The notes under the pieces are model-generated. The model had not been told where the DNA came from and ran no database searches. It saw nothing but the letters and a program-made list of their open reading frames with translations. Positions 17,551-25,849 of a stretch of 64,000 nt of DNA are shown piece by piece. How positions within the stretch are numbered: the first letter of the stretch is position 1; the number at the start of each line of letters is the position of its first letter. The translations under genes and the position numbers were made by a program. The DNA lies in the NCBI RefSeq assembly GCF_014041915.1, contig NZ_CP059472.1, forward strand, positions 930,001-994,000, given 5' to 3'. The stretch is from Marnyiella aurantia. GTDB taxonomy: Bacteria > Bacteroidota > Bacteroidia > Flavobacteriales > Weeksellaceae.

Positions 17551-17577
17551 AACCGCAGAAATTCTCTGCGGTTTTTT
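17551..17577 (+). terminator. Terminator of the 98-aa gene
   Basis: 9-bp stem AACCGCAGA with TCTGCGGTT, 5-base loop, then TTTTTC on the plus strand. Confidence 0.85.
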
Positions 17578-17639
17578 CATTTACTTGTCCATTGATTTTT
17601 GCCCAGCTTAAAAAGCTTTTGGCTCTAGGTTACTGGTTT

Positions 17640-18191
17640 CTGGTTTTACCTAACCACAGAGAACACAGAGCTTATACGGAGATCACAGAAAAAAATTCAT
17701 AATCCAAAATTCAAATCTTGACTCTTGGCTCCTGGCTCCTGGCTCCTGGCTCTTAACCACAAGGAACACAAAGCTTTCAAAGTGCACATAGAGCTTAATT
17801 CAAAATCCATAATTCATAATCCAAAATTTAAATCTTGGCTCCTGTCTCCTGTCTCTTGGCTCCTGTCTCCTGTCTCCTGTCTCTTAACCACAAGGAACGC
17901 AAAGATCTGCCACAAAGGACACAAAGAAAGCCGCAAAAAATCTCCGCGGCCTTATCTTTTTTCTTTCCTCTTTTCTCTTTCCTCAAGATTAGAAATCTTG
18001 GTTCTTGGCTCTTGATTCTTTTCTCTAATCCAACCACAGAGAACACAGAGCTTTTACAGAGCACACAGAGTTTAATTCATAATCCAAAATCTGATATCTG
18101 AAATCTAACATCTTTTCTCTTTCCTCTAATTTCAAATCTGACATCTGAAATCTTGTCTCTTATCTCAAGTCTCTCAATCTCCTGTCTCTGT
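17640..18191. repeat. Repeat island C below nrdA
   Basis: About 550 bases without a gene. Modules: AACCACAGAGAACACAGAGC (17650 and 18032), AACCACAAGGAACACAAAG (17756), AACCACAAGGAACGCAAAG (17887), GGCTCCTGGCTCCTGGCTCC (17728), CTCCTGTCTCCTGTCTCC (17862), TTCATAATCCAAAATTC and TCTGATATCTGAAATC. In the nrdA sense direction it starts at the base after the stop codon and reads purine-rich, then GATGTCAGATTT, then GGATTATGAATTA, then CTCTGTGTTCTCTGTGGTT. Confidence 0.85.
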
Positions 18192-19850
18192 TTACGCCTC
18201 ACACGATGAGCACGTCACAAAATTCACCATCATCTCCTTCGAAACCGAAGAACTTCTCTGGTAGTACAGGGTCTTAACACCTTTCTTCCAGGCTTCAATA
18301 TAGAGATAGTTCACATCCTTCACCGGCATTGTAGACGGGATCTGAAGGTTCAGCGACTGTGCCTGATCGATATACTGCTGACGCTGCGCCGCCTGCGAGA
18401 TAATTTCCATCGGAGAAATCTCTCGGAAGGTTTTGAACACCGCTTTTTCCTCGTCGGTAAGCTCAGCCAGATGTTGCACAGAACCATGGTTCAGCATAAT
18501 TGTTCTCCATGTTTCCTCATTGTCAATTCCTTTCTCCTGAAGCAGCTTCGCCAGGTACTTGTTCTTACGCATGAAATTACCTTTGGCAAGTCCGGCCTTA
18601 TAGTAATTGGACGCAAACGGCTCGATTCCCGGAGAAGTCTGACCCAGAATTGCGGAACTGGAAGTCGTAGGCGCGATAGCCATTGTAGTGGTATTACGCA
18701 TGCCGTAGCCTTTCAGGATTTCTGGCTCACCGTAAATATTGGCCAACTCCTGCGATGCCTGCAGGGACTGTTCCTTAATCTGTTTGAAAGCCCGTGCATT
18801 GAACTGAGTAGCTTCGAAACTTTCGAACGGAATCATATTTTTCTGAAGGTAAGAGTGATAACCCAGAACACCTAATCCCAGAGCTCTATGTCTCAACGCG
18901 AAGTTTCTGGCACCGGTAAGATAATAGTTGCCTTCCGTTTTCTCAATGAATTCGGAAAGTACAGCATCCAGGAAGTAAATGGCCAGTTTTACAGCGTTGG
19001 TATCCTTCCATTCATCATACAGCTCCAGGTTCATTGAAGAAAGGCAGCAGATGAAAGATTCCTCCTCACTGGAAGGCAGCATAATCTCGGAGCAGAGGTT
19101 ACTGGCGTTAATCGTCATGCCCAAATCCTTGTAGACCTGCGGTTTGTTCCGGTTCACATTATCGGAGAACAGAATGTAGGGCAGACCTTTTTGCTGGCGG
19201 CTTTCCAGCACACGTGCCCAGATCTTGCGCTTGTCCATATCGCCGTCTATCATGTCCTGCATCCAGTAATCCGGTACACAGATACCCGTAAAGAGGTTCT
19301 GGATCGGGCTTCCAATGTCTTTGATGGACAGAAATTCCTCAATATCGCCATGGTCTACATCAAGATAGGCCGCAAAAGCACCTCTCCGAACGCCGCCTTG
19401 GGAAACCACATCCATCGCAGTATCGTAAAGCTTCATAAAGGAAACCGCTCCGGACGATTTTCCGTTGTCAGTAACAGCAGTACCGCGGTTACGCAGCTCC
19501 CCGAAATAACCGGAGGTACCTCCGCCAATCTTGGTCTGCATAATCACCTCGCCCAGTTTATGGGTGATGCCCTCAATATTGTCGGGCACATGCACGTTGA
19601 AACAGGAAATCGGCAGTCCGCGCTGCGTACCCATATTGGCCCACACCGGTGATGAGAAACTGATCCACCCTTTGGTGATCATTTCCTCAAAAGCGGGTTG
19701 AAGTTCGGGCTTATAGAGCCTTTTTGCCGCTGCAGTGGTTATACGTTCTATAGCGCCTTTCACGGTTTCACCTTTCAAAAGGTATCCGCGGTTCAGCATT
19801 TGTTCGGACTCTTCATTGAGCCACCAGATATCGTTTTTTTGTTCTTCCAT
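18192..19850 (-). CDS. nrdA: Ribonucleoside-diphosphate reductase, alpha subunit (class I)
   Basis: 552 residues. Active-site pieces are SCFNVHVPD (redox Cys), NASNLCSEI (the N-x-C-x-E radical site), SFICCLSSMNLE, the radical-transfer pair in TLYYQRSSS and the C-terminal CSSC shuttle. It begins IWWLNEESEQML and has no N-terminal ATP-cone. It reduces NDPs to dNDPs with NrdB. Two further codons (ATGACG) lie upstream in frame at 19856-19851, but they belong to the end of an inverted-repeat element, so the Met at 19850 is taken as the native start. nrdB lies upstream on the same strand, separated by a 112-aa gene and two repeat islands. Confidence 0.95.
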   Translation of the reverse strand: MEEQKNDIWWLNEESEQMLNRGYLLKGETVKGAIERITTAAAKRLYKPELQPAFEEMITKGWISFSSPVWANMGTQRGLPISCFNVHVPDNIEGITHKLGEVIMQTKIGGGTSGYFGELRNRGTAVTDNGKSSGAVSFMKLYDTAMDVVSQGGVRRGAFAAYLDVDHGDIEEFLSIKDIGSPIQNLFTGICVPDYWMQDMIDGDMDKRKIWARVLESRQQKGLPYILFSDNVNRNKPQVYKDLGMTINASNLCSEIMLPSSEEESFICCLSSMNLELYDEWKDTNAVKLAIYFLDAVLSEFIEKTEGNYYLTGARNFALRHRALGLGVLGYHSYLQKNMIPFESFEATQFNARAFKQIKEQSLQASQELANIYGEPEILKGYGMRNTTTMAIAPTTSSSAILGQTSPGIEPFASNYYKAGLAKGNFMRKNKYLAKLLQEKGIDNEETWRTIMLNHGSVQHLAELTDEEKAVFKTFREISPMEIISQAAQRQQYIDQAQSLNLQIPSTMPVKDVNYLYIEAWKKGVKTLYYQRSSSVSKEMMVNFVTCSSCEA

Positions 19851-19851
19851 C

Positions 19852-20206
19852 GTCATTGCGAGTGCAGCGAAGCAATCCCGCGTTGTTTATTTATTACTAA
19901 TTTCTATCTTTTTGAAGCAGTTTGCTTACTGCCGTCTTTCATTTGTCAGCCCGCTCTCCGCTGTATCTTTTTTAGTGACTTCGGCTTCGCTCAGTCACCA
20001 AAAAAGGATGCCGCTGCGATCGGGGCTATTACTTTGCCTGGTGATCTGTTCACTGTTTTATTTAACCACAGAGCGCACAGAGCTAAATCCAAAATCCTGG
20101 TTCCTGCCTCTGGGTTCCTGGCTCTGTCCTCCTAACCTTCTAACCTCTTAACAGATCCTACTTTGGGATTGCCACGTCGCTCCCTCCGTCCGCTCCTCGC
20201 AATGAC
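19852..20206. repeat. Inverted-repeat (MITE-like) element ending at the nrdA start
   Basis: The ends are GTCATTGCGAG (19852-19862) and its exact complement CTCGCAATGAC (20196-20206). A second inner pair is AGCAATCCC (19871-19879) with GGGATTGCC (20165-20173). Between the ends lie a hairpin element (19949-20028) and an AACCACAGAGCGCACAGAGC module (20044), so it is nested with other repeats. No open frame inside looks like a transposase. From memory, GTCATTGCGAG-type repeats are widespread in bacteria. Confidence 0.75.
19949..20028. repeat. Imperfect hairpin element, about 80 bp
   Basis: Outer arms GCCCGCTCTCCGCTGTATC and GGATGCCGCTGCGATCGGGGC are roughly complementary. Inside are TTTTTTAGTGACT and AGTCACCAAAAAA around a TTCGGCTTCGC loop. 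From memory, repeats of this design are common between genes of Flavobacteriia. Confidence 0.65.
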
Positions 20207-20281
20207 AGCCATGTAAGTTTAGGAAATGTCGCTCGCCTCACTTTTTACTTTTGCCTTGGTTCTTGGCTCTTGGCTCTAACC
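20207..20281. repeat. Repeat tract touching the 112-aa gene stop codon
   Basis: Contains CACTTTTTACTTTTGCC and TTGGTTCTTGGCTCTTGGC. The last unit ends directly at the stop codon of the gene at 20282-20620. Confidence 0.7.
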
Positions 20282-20620
20282 CTATCCCTCCGGATCCTCA
20301 AAATTCCCAAAAACATTGTCAAAACTTCCGGCACTTCCCTGAAACTTCAGAACCTTCATTTCCGGGGTGTCTGCCAAATTAGCGTCGCGCTGACGCTGAA
20401 ATTCCAGGAATAAAGGCATAGCCAGGAGTTGCTTCTGGATATCCTCATTCAGATAGGCCGAATGGTGGCAAAAGGTCAGTCCGTCCTCTTCCACAAAGAT
20501 CTGATAGCGGAATTTCGTGTGGTCCAATTCCCGGAAAGACTCCAAAAAGAGTTCAATATTTTCTCGGTTCGTGTCCGAAAACTCCGGTTTCACCGTATAT
20601 TTTACCTGTATATTAATCAT
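20282..20620 (-). CDS. Hypothetical protein between nrdB and nrdA (112 aa)
   Basis: Begins MINIQVKYTVKPEFSDTNRENIELFLESF and continues HTKFRYQIFVEEDGLTFCHHSAYLNEDIQ. The pattern (strand, helix, strands, second half alike) fits a dimeric ferredoxin-like fold of the kind seen in small monooxygenase-type or YCII-like proteins. This is a guess from the pattern and no catalytic residue is evident. No signal peptide. Its place between the two ribonucleotide reductase genes on the same strand suggests co-transcription at some time, although repeat islands now separate it from both. Confidence 0.75.
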   Translation of the reverse strand: MINIQVKYTVKPEFSDTNRENIELFLESFRELDHTKFRYQIFVEEDGLTFCHHSAYLNEDIQKQLLAMPLFLEFQRQRDANLADTPEMKVLKFQGSAGSFDNVFGNFEDPEG

Positions 20621-20649
20621 TGTTTTTCTTTTAATGCTGTAAGAATACG

Positions 20650-20677
20650 CTTTAGGCTTTAGGCTTTAGGCTTTAGG
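20650..20677. repeat. Tandem repeat, four exact copies of CTTTAGG
   Basis: A 7-base unit repeated four times without error, 30 bases upstream of the 112-aa gene start. Confidence 0.9.
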
Positions 20678-20680
20678 CAA

Positions 20681-21042
20681 TATACTTACTATTAATAAAA
20701 ACCTGAGATGTCAGAAAATCAGCTGTTCGAAGCCATGGCATCCGAAGTCTTTGTTCTTTAATCTTTATTATTTCCTCAGAAATCTAACTAAAGAGAACAC
20801 AGCGTCAACATTTAACTCTTCCTTCCGGCTCCGAGTTCATTTCCATGTTACTTTGTTAAACCTTCAAGGTTTAACATTTTCAAAGAGAACACTAAAAAAC
20901 CGTAGGTCTTCACTCCCCTTATCTTTATTCTTTTCTCTTCCTTCTTTCATCAAAATCAGAAATCCTGGCTACGCCTTACCTTTTTACATTTGTCTTTTTA
21001 CTTTTGCCTTGACTCTTCGAAACCTTGAAGGTTTACCCATCC
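20681..21042. repeat. Repeat island D between nrdB and the 112-aa gene
   Basis: About 360 bases without a gene: AAAGAGAACACAGCG, TTTTTACATTTGTC, CTTTTTACTTTTGCC and two odd palindromes, GTTAAACCTT-C-AAGGTTTAAC (20855-20875) and AAACCTT-G-AAGGTTT (21020-21034). The second lies eight bases below the nrdB stop codon. Confidence 0.75.
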
Positions 21043-22017
21043 CTAAAACAAATCGTTCTCCGTAATACTCTTGTCGTGTTTTGTATAATCCACCGGTCTC
21101 TTGGCAAAGAAATCGTCCATGGAGTTCGCGAAGACTTCCTCCTCAAACCAAACCATGGGCTTAAACTGTTCAGGAGTGATGTTATAACGGGTTTTCATGC
21201 TGATTTTCTTCAGGCTGTCATCCACACGGAACTTCATAAAGTTCAGCAGGTCTTCCTTACTGAAATTATCTAGATCGCCCATCTCAAAGATCCAGTCCAG
21301 GATCTCTTCTTCTACCTGGATGGAATGATCGACAAGCGTGTAAATATCGTCGATATCAGAATCTGTAAGCAGCTCCGGCTGCTCTTCACGGATCTTGTTG
21401 ATGAGGTAAATGCCTGCGTTTGCATGGATCTGCTCATCCACAGAAGTCCACGCTATTATATTGGACACATTTTTCATGTATCCTTTAAATCTTGTAAAAG
21501 ACAGTATAATGGCAAACTGCGAGAACAGCGAAACGTTTTCAATCAGTATGCTGAACAGCAGCAGCGATGACACATACTCTTTAGGTGTGGTGGAATTGGC
21601 ATGCTTTAGCACATTGCTCAGGAAATCAATCCTTTTCTTAATGGCCGGAATCTCGATCACCTGCGTGAACGCATCATTATAACCCAACACTTCCAGCAGA
21701 CGCGAGTACGCTTCAGAGTGGCGGAACTCACACTCGGCAAAGGTGGAACCAAGGCCGTTAAGCTCAGGCTTGGGCATATGGTTATACAGATTTCCCCAGA
21801 AAGTCTTTACCGAAACCTCAATCTGCGCGATGGCCAGCAATGCATTTTTTACAGCGTTTTTTTCATGTGGCTCCAGCTGCGACTGGAAATCCTGCACATC
21901 GGCAGTAAAGTCCACTTCGGAATGCACCCAGAAAGATTTGTTGATCGCATCTACAAACTGCAGTACTTCCGGATACTCAAATGGCTTATAACTTACTCTC
22001 TTTTCAAAAATCCCCAT
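21043..22017 (-). CDS. nrdB: Ribonucleoside-diphosphate reductase, beta subunit (class I)
   Basis: 324 residues. The di-iron and radical residues are in place: FAECEFRHSEAYSRLLE gives the ExxH ligands and the radical Tyr four residues after the His. ILIENVSLF gives the next Glu, and DEQIHANAG the last ExxH. It generates the tyrosyl radical used by NrdA. It has no N-terminal ATP-cone, a domain some Bacteroidota NrdB proteins carry. It is transcribed from a promoter at 22131 and heads the nrdB - unknown - nrdA block. Confidence 0.96.
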   Translation of the reverse strand: MGIFEKRVSYKPFEYPEVLQFVDAINKSFWVHSEVDFTADVQDFQSQLEPHEKNAVKNALLAIAQIEVSVKTFWGNLYNHMPKPELNGLGSTFAECEFRHSEAYSRLLEVLGYNDAFTQVIEIPAIKKRIDFLSNVLKHANSTTPKEYVSSLLLFSILIENVSLFSQFAIILSFTRFKGYMKNVSNIIAWTSVDEQIHANAGIYLINKIREEQPELLTDSDIDDIYTLVDHSIQVEEEILDWIFEMGDLDNFSKEDLLNFMKFRVDDSLKKISMKTRYNITPEQFKPMVWFEEEVFANSMDDFFAKRPVDYTKHDKSITENDLF

Positions 22018-22130
22018 AAAGTGACTCAGTTTATATCGTGTTAAAAATAGTAATTATAATAAATACCCGTTTATCCATGTAACTGACTGTCAGGTCATTA
22101 AGGTACAGTCAACAGGATTTGCGGCGAAAA

Positions 22131-22138
22131 CAAAAATA
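22131..22138 (-). promoter_or_regulatory. Promoter -7 box TATTTTTG of nrdB
   Basis: Exact TAnnTTTG on the minus strand, 114 bases before the nrdB start. The long leader contains no NrdR-box pair that I could recognise. The rest of the divergent gap up to 22400 holds no repeat module and no clear plus-strand promoter. Confidence 0.6.
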
Positions 22139-22400
22139 GATAATACTTCCCTACCGTGAAAGGCATAGCTGACGTATAAACGTAAAAGTTTTCCACAAAA
22201 GCACAGAAGTGTCTGCTGATGCATGTTACAGCCTTTTTATAGCTCCGCTTCGCCTAAATCAGATGTCATAAATCAAACAGACTCTTAATTCTTCAAGTGG
22301 AATAAGCGATCTACATTAAACAGCTTCCAGAATTCGTTTAAACGGGCGCTTTGTAACAAATAAGATCCTGCAGATACTTATATAGCAAGCAAACCGTTAT

Positions 22401-23093
22401 ATGTTAAGTATTCAGAATCTCCATAAATCGTATGATACGGGCAAGAGTAAACTTCACGTCCTGAAGGGCATCAACCTTGAAATCGGTGCCGGCGAATTCG
22501 TCTCCATTATGGGCAGCTCGGGTTCGGGAAAATCTACGCTGCTTAACATCATTGGTATTCTGGATGAAAAAGATTCCGGAACTTACACCCTGGACGGAAT
22601 TCCAATTGAGGACCTTTCCGAAGTCAAAGCAGCGGAATACCGAAGCCGTTTTCTGGGTTTTGTATTTCAGTCATTTAACCTCATCGCCTACAAAACTGCC
22701 CTGGAAAACGTGGCCTTGCCGCTGTACTATCAGAATGTGAACCGAAAGGAACGGAACCTGAAAGCGATGGAATATCTGGAAAAAGTAGGTCTGGCACAAT
22801 GGGCCAACCACCTGCCTAACGAACTCTCCGGCGGACAGAAGCAGCGTGTGGCTATAGCCCGCGCACTGATTACAGATCCCAAGATCATCCTGGCCGATGA
22901 ACCTACGGGAGCACTGGACAGTAACACTACTTACGATATTATGAAACTGCTGCAGGACATCAACCGCGAGGGGAAAACGATTATCGTGGTTACCCACGAG
23001 CCGGACGTTGCTGCCGAAACGAAAAGAAATGTAATCCTGAAAGACGGCATTATTGAAAGCGACGAGTACATCACCCAGCGGGTCCTCGCATAA
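22401..23093 (+). CDS. ABC transporter ATP-binding protein (MacB/LolD family)
   Basis: 230 residues with Walker [10 protein letters not shown] (about residues 37-45), Q-loop VFQSFNL, signature LSGGQKQR, Walker [13 protein letters not shown] and the H-loop VVTHEP. This is the standard ATPase of the MacB/LolD type 7 ABC family, which powers mechanotransmission across the envelope. It is the first gene of a plus-strand operon: ATPase, two permeases, periplasmic adaptor. Substrates of such systems include peptides, lipoproteins and antibiotics; nothing here tells which. Confidence 0.93.
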   Translation: MLSIQNLHKSYDTGKSKLHVLKGINLEIGAGEFVSIMGSSGSGKSTLLNIIGILDEKDSGTYTLDGIPIEDLSEVKAAEYRSRFLGFVFQSFNLIAYKTALENVALPLYYQNVNRKERNLKAMEYLEKVGLAQWANHLPNELSGGQKQRVAIARALITDPKIILADEPTGALDSNTTYDIMKLLQDINREGKTIIVVTHEPDVAAETKRNVILKDGIIESDEYITQRVLA

Positions 23094-23148
23094 ATCTGAT
23101 AATTTGCCAGTTTCCAATATAGCAGCTTACCAATCAATTGAACGCCTA

Positions 23149-23222
23149 AACAACTTCACGATTTTACAAACTTACGACTCAACAACTTAACAATTTTACT
23201 ACTTAACCACTCAACAACTAAT
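23149..23222. repeat. CAACAACTTAACAATTTTAC array between ATPase and permease genes
   Basis: Degenerate 9-10 base units (CTTACGACT, CAACAACTTAAC, TACTACTTAACCACT) in the 143-base gap. They are related to the CAACAGCTTTACGAC array at the end of recX (14290-14338). Confidence 0.75.
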
Positions 23223-23236
23223 CCCCTCTAATAAAC

Positions 23237-24469
23237 ATGTTTGATCTGGACCGCTGGCAGGAAATATTCGCCTCCATACGAAGCAATGTACTGAGAACAG
23301 TGCTCTCCGGTTTTACGGTGGCGTTGGGCCTGTATATATTTATCGTACTCTTTGGCATCGGTTCGGGACTGAAAAACGCCTTTACCGAAGGTTTTGCCCG
23401 CGACGCCCAAAACCTTATCGCTATATTTTCCGGGAAAACAACAGTTGCTTACGGTGGACTGCAGTCGGACAGGCAGGTTGTTTTCAAGAACGATGATTAT
23501 GATGAAATCATTGCCATAGATCCCGGCAAGGTGGAATACTCAGCCCCAAAATACAGCACGGGCATGATGGTAAAGTATGGCCGTGAAAGCGGCAACTATC
23601 AGATCAGCGGTACCACCGGCGACGAGAAATTTATTGAAAACAGACAATTGGTGGACGGCAGGTATATAAGCCCGGGAGACCTGCAGCGCAGGCAGAATGT
23701 GGCCGTTATAGGCCGGATGGTACAGCGCGACCTTATAAAAGACGGCAGTCCTATTGGCAGGGACCTGGAAATTAACGGCACCATGTTCAAGGTGATAGGC
23801 GTTTTTTCTGACGAAGGCGGCGGCGATTTTGAGGAAAGGATGATTACCATCCCGATCAGTACGCTGCAGCAAATGAAAAAAGGTTCTGATACCGTAAACT
23901 CCATTCAGCTTACCTACAACCAGAACCTGACACCCGATCAGGCTATAGAGTATGGTGAGGAAATTGAAAAACAGGTCAAGGCCAGACATAAAGTCTCACC
24001 CGATGATGAAAATGCCATCAGGGTGCGTAACAATGCAGAAAACACCAAAAACAGTTTTCAGTTCCTGTTTATCCTGACGCTTGTAGTGGGATTTATCGGC
24101 ATGGGCACCCTGCTGGCCGGCATCATCGGCATCAGCAACATCATGGTTTACATCGTAAAGGAAAGGACCCAGGAAATTGGTGTACGGAAAGCCATTGGTG
24201 CCAAACCCAACAGCATTATTGCGCTGATCATTCAGGAAAGTATTGTCATTACAGTGATTTCGGGTTTCATAGGTGTGGGTTTGGGCGTTCTTACGCTCGA
24301 ACTTATCGGCGACGGCCTGGAAGCTTATTTCATCAAAGACCCGAGTGTAGGTTGGGGCCTCATTATCGTCGCTTTTGTATGCCTGATCCTAGCCGGATTA
24401 ATTGCCGGCTTTGTACCTTCGTACCGCGCGAGCAAAATAAAACCTATTGAAGCCCTGAGAGCAGAATAA
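23237..24469 (+). CDS. ABC transporter permease, MacB family (first)
   Basis: 410 residues. TM1 is at about 15-43 (LSGFTVALGLYIFIVLFGIG), followed by a MacB periplasmic core domain (GTTGDEKFIENRQLVDGRYIS, VAVIGRMVQRDLI, VIGVFSDEGG). The FtsX-like C-terminal helices follow with VKERTQEIGVRKAIGAKP, and the protein ends PSYRASKIKPIEALRAE. These are the hallmark motifs of type 7 ABC permeases. It pairs with the second permease 70 bases downstream, so the transporter is probably a heterodimer. Confidence 0.92.
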   Translation: MFDLDRWQEIFASIRSNVLRTVLSGFTVALGLYIFIVLFGIGSGLKNAFTEGFARDAQNLIAIFSGKTTVAYGGLQSDRQVVFKNDDYDEIIAIDPGKVEYSAPKYSTGMMVKYGRESGNYQISGTTGDEKFIENRQLVDGRYISPGDLQRRQNVAVIGRMVQRDLIKDGSPIGRDLEINGTMFKVIGVFSDEGGGDFEERMITIPISTLQQMKKGSDTVNSIQLTYNQNLTPDQAIEYGEEIEKQVKARHKVSPDDENAIRVRNNAENTKNSFQFLFILTLVVGFIGMGTLLAGIIGISNIMVYIVKERTQEIGVRKAIGAKPNSIIALIIQESIVITVISGFIGVGLGVLTLELIGDGLEAYFIKDPSVGWGLIIVAFVCLILAGLIAGFVPSYRASKIKPIEALRAE

Positions 24470-24539
24470 TATTACAGAAACAGTACTTAGAAAATTATAC
24501 TTTGTACAATAACAAAAAAAAGTCGAAACACCGTATCGG

Positions 24540-25808
24540 ATGAATATCGTTTTCAAAAAAGACACCTGGCAGGAGATCTATCATTCACTTCGATCTAATA
24601 AGCTGCGAACCTTCCTTACCATGATTGGTGTGGCTTGGGGGATGTTCCTGTACGTATCTTTGCTGGGCGCCGCAAAAGGCATGGAGAATGGATTTGATAA
24701 ACTGTTCTCCGGATTCGCCACAAACAGTATTTTTCTTTGGGCACAGAATACGAACATTCCGTACGCCGGTTTTGCCAAAGGCCGCCAGATGGAGCTGGAC
24801 CGAAATGATATAGAAATACTCACCGCCCGGATTCCGGAGATAGATTATATTTCGCCGCAAAGTTCCAGAGGAAGTTTCGGAAGTATGGGAGAACTGATGT
24901 CGCGAACGGGCAAAAACGGCACTTACTCTCTAAACGGGGATTCACCAATCGGCAATAAGATTTCTGAAAAAAAACTGCTCTTCGGCAGGTATCTGAATGA
25001 TGCGGATCTGGCTCTTAACAAAAACGTGATTGTCATAGGTGAGGAAATTTACAAAAACTTTTTTGACCACAAGAAAAATGAAAATCCCATTGGCCAAAGC
25101 ATTAATGTGCGGGGAACATTCTTTAATGTCATCGGTGTATTTTCGGTGAAAAGGGCCAGTCCCATGGAAAATGCGCAAACCGCCTATATCCCCCTTACTA
25201 CTTACATGAAAATGTTCAATGCCGGCGATAAAGTAGATGTCTTCTCCATTGTGAGCAAGCCTGATGCAGATGTTGCAATTGTAGAAAACAAAGTAAAGGA
25301 TGTTTTGAAGCAGAAATACAACGTATCGCCGGAAGATACGAACGCTTTCGGCAGTTTTAATCTGGGCAAGGAATTTAAAAAACTTACCGGCTTCCTGGAC
25401 GGGATGCAGCTGCTCACCATAGTTGTTGGTACGCTTACCATTCTGGCGGGAGTAATTGCCATCTCCAACATCCTGCTTATCACTGTAAAGGAAAGAACTA
25501 AGGAAATAGGGATCCGACGGGCGATCGGTGCAAAACCGGCCGAGGTCCGTAACCAGATCCTGCTGGAAAGCGTGGTAATTACCCTCACTTCCGGAATACT
25601 TGGGTTTATATTCGGAATTCTACTGTTGATGATTCTCGATATGATCACACGGAACCAGGAAGATATCCCGTTTTACAATCCCACAGTAGATTATGGGAAT
25701 GTTTTTGCAGCAATGAGCATTATGGTGACCCTGGGTCTTATAGTCGGTATGATCCCTGCACAGCGAGCTGTTAAAATTAAGCCTATTGAGGCACTTCGCA
25801 GTGAGTAG
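24540..25808 (+). CDS. ABC transporter permease, MacB family (second)
   Basis: 422 residues with the same architecture as the preceding gene: TM1 MIGVAWGMFLYVSLLGAA, the MacB periplasmic domain (NVIVIGEEIYKNFF, FFNVIGVFSVKRASP), and C-terminal helices with VKERTKEIGIRRAIGAKPAEV and the end PAQRAVKIKPIEALRSE. The two permeases are clear paralogues. The adaptor gene follows after a gap of 453 bases that is filled by a repeat island. Confidence 0.92.
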   Translation: MNIVFKKDTWQEIYHSLRSNKLRTFLTMIGVAWGMFLYVSLLGAAKGMENGFDKLFSGFATNSIFLWAQNTNIPYAGFAKGRQMELDRNDIEILTARIPEIDYISPQSSRGSFGSMGELMSRTGKNGTYSLNGDSPIGNKISEKKLLFGRYLNDADLALNKNVIVIGEEIYKNFFDHKKNENPIGQSINVRGTFFNVIGVFSVKRASPMENAQTAYIPLTTYMKMFNAGDKVDVFSIVSKPDADVAIVENKVKDVLKQKYNVSPEDTNAFGSFNLGKEFKKLTGFLDGMQLLTIVVGTLTILAGVIAISNILLITVKERTKEIGIRRAIGAKPAEVRNQILLESVVITLTSGILGFIFGILLLMILDMITRNQEDIPFYNPTVDYGNVFAAMSIMVTLGLIVGMIPAQRAVKIKPIEALRSE

Positions 25809-25849
25809 CGGGTAGCTGAAAGTGGATAAGGAGATCAGACAGAGTTAAT

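Noticed and set aside
17640-18191. CRISPR array
   Set aside because: Repeats are of many kinds, degenerate and irregularly spaced, with no constant repeat-spacer pattern and no cas gene.
19698-20135. 145-codon plus-strand open frame across the nrdA start and the inverted-repeat element
   Set aside because: It spans antisense nrdA and three unrelated repeat elements, so it cannot be one gene.
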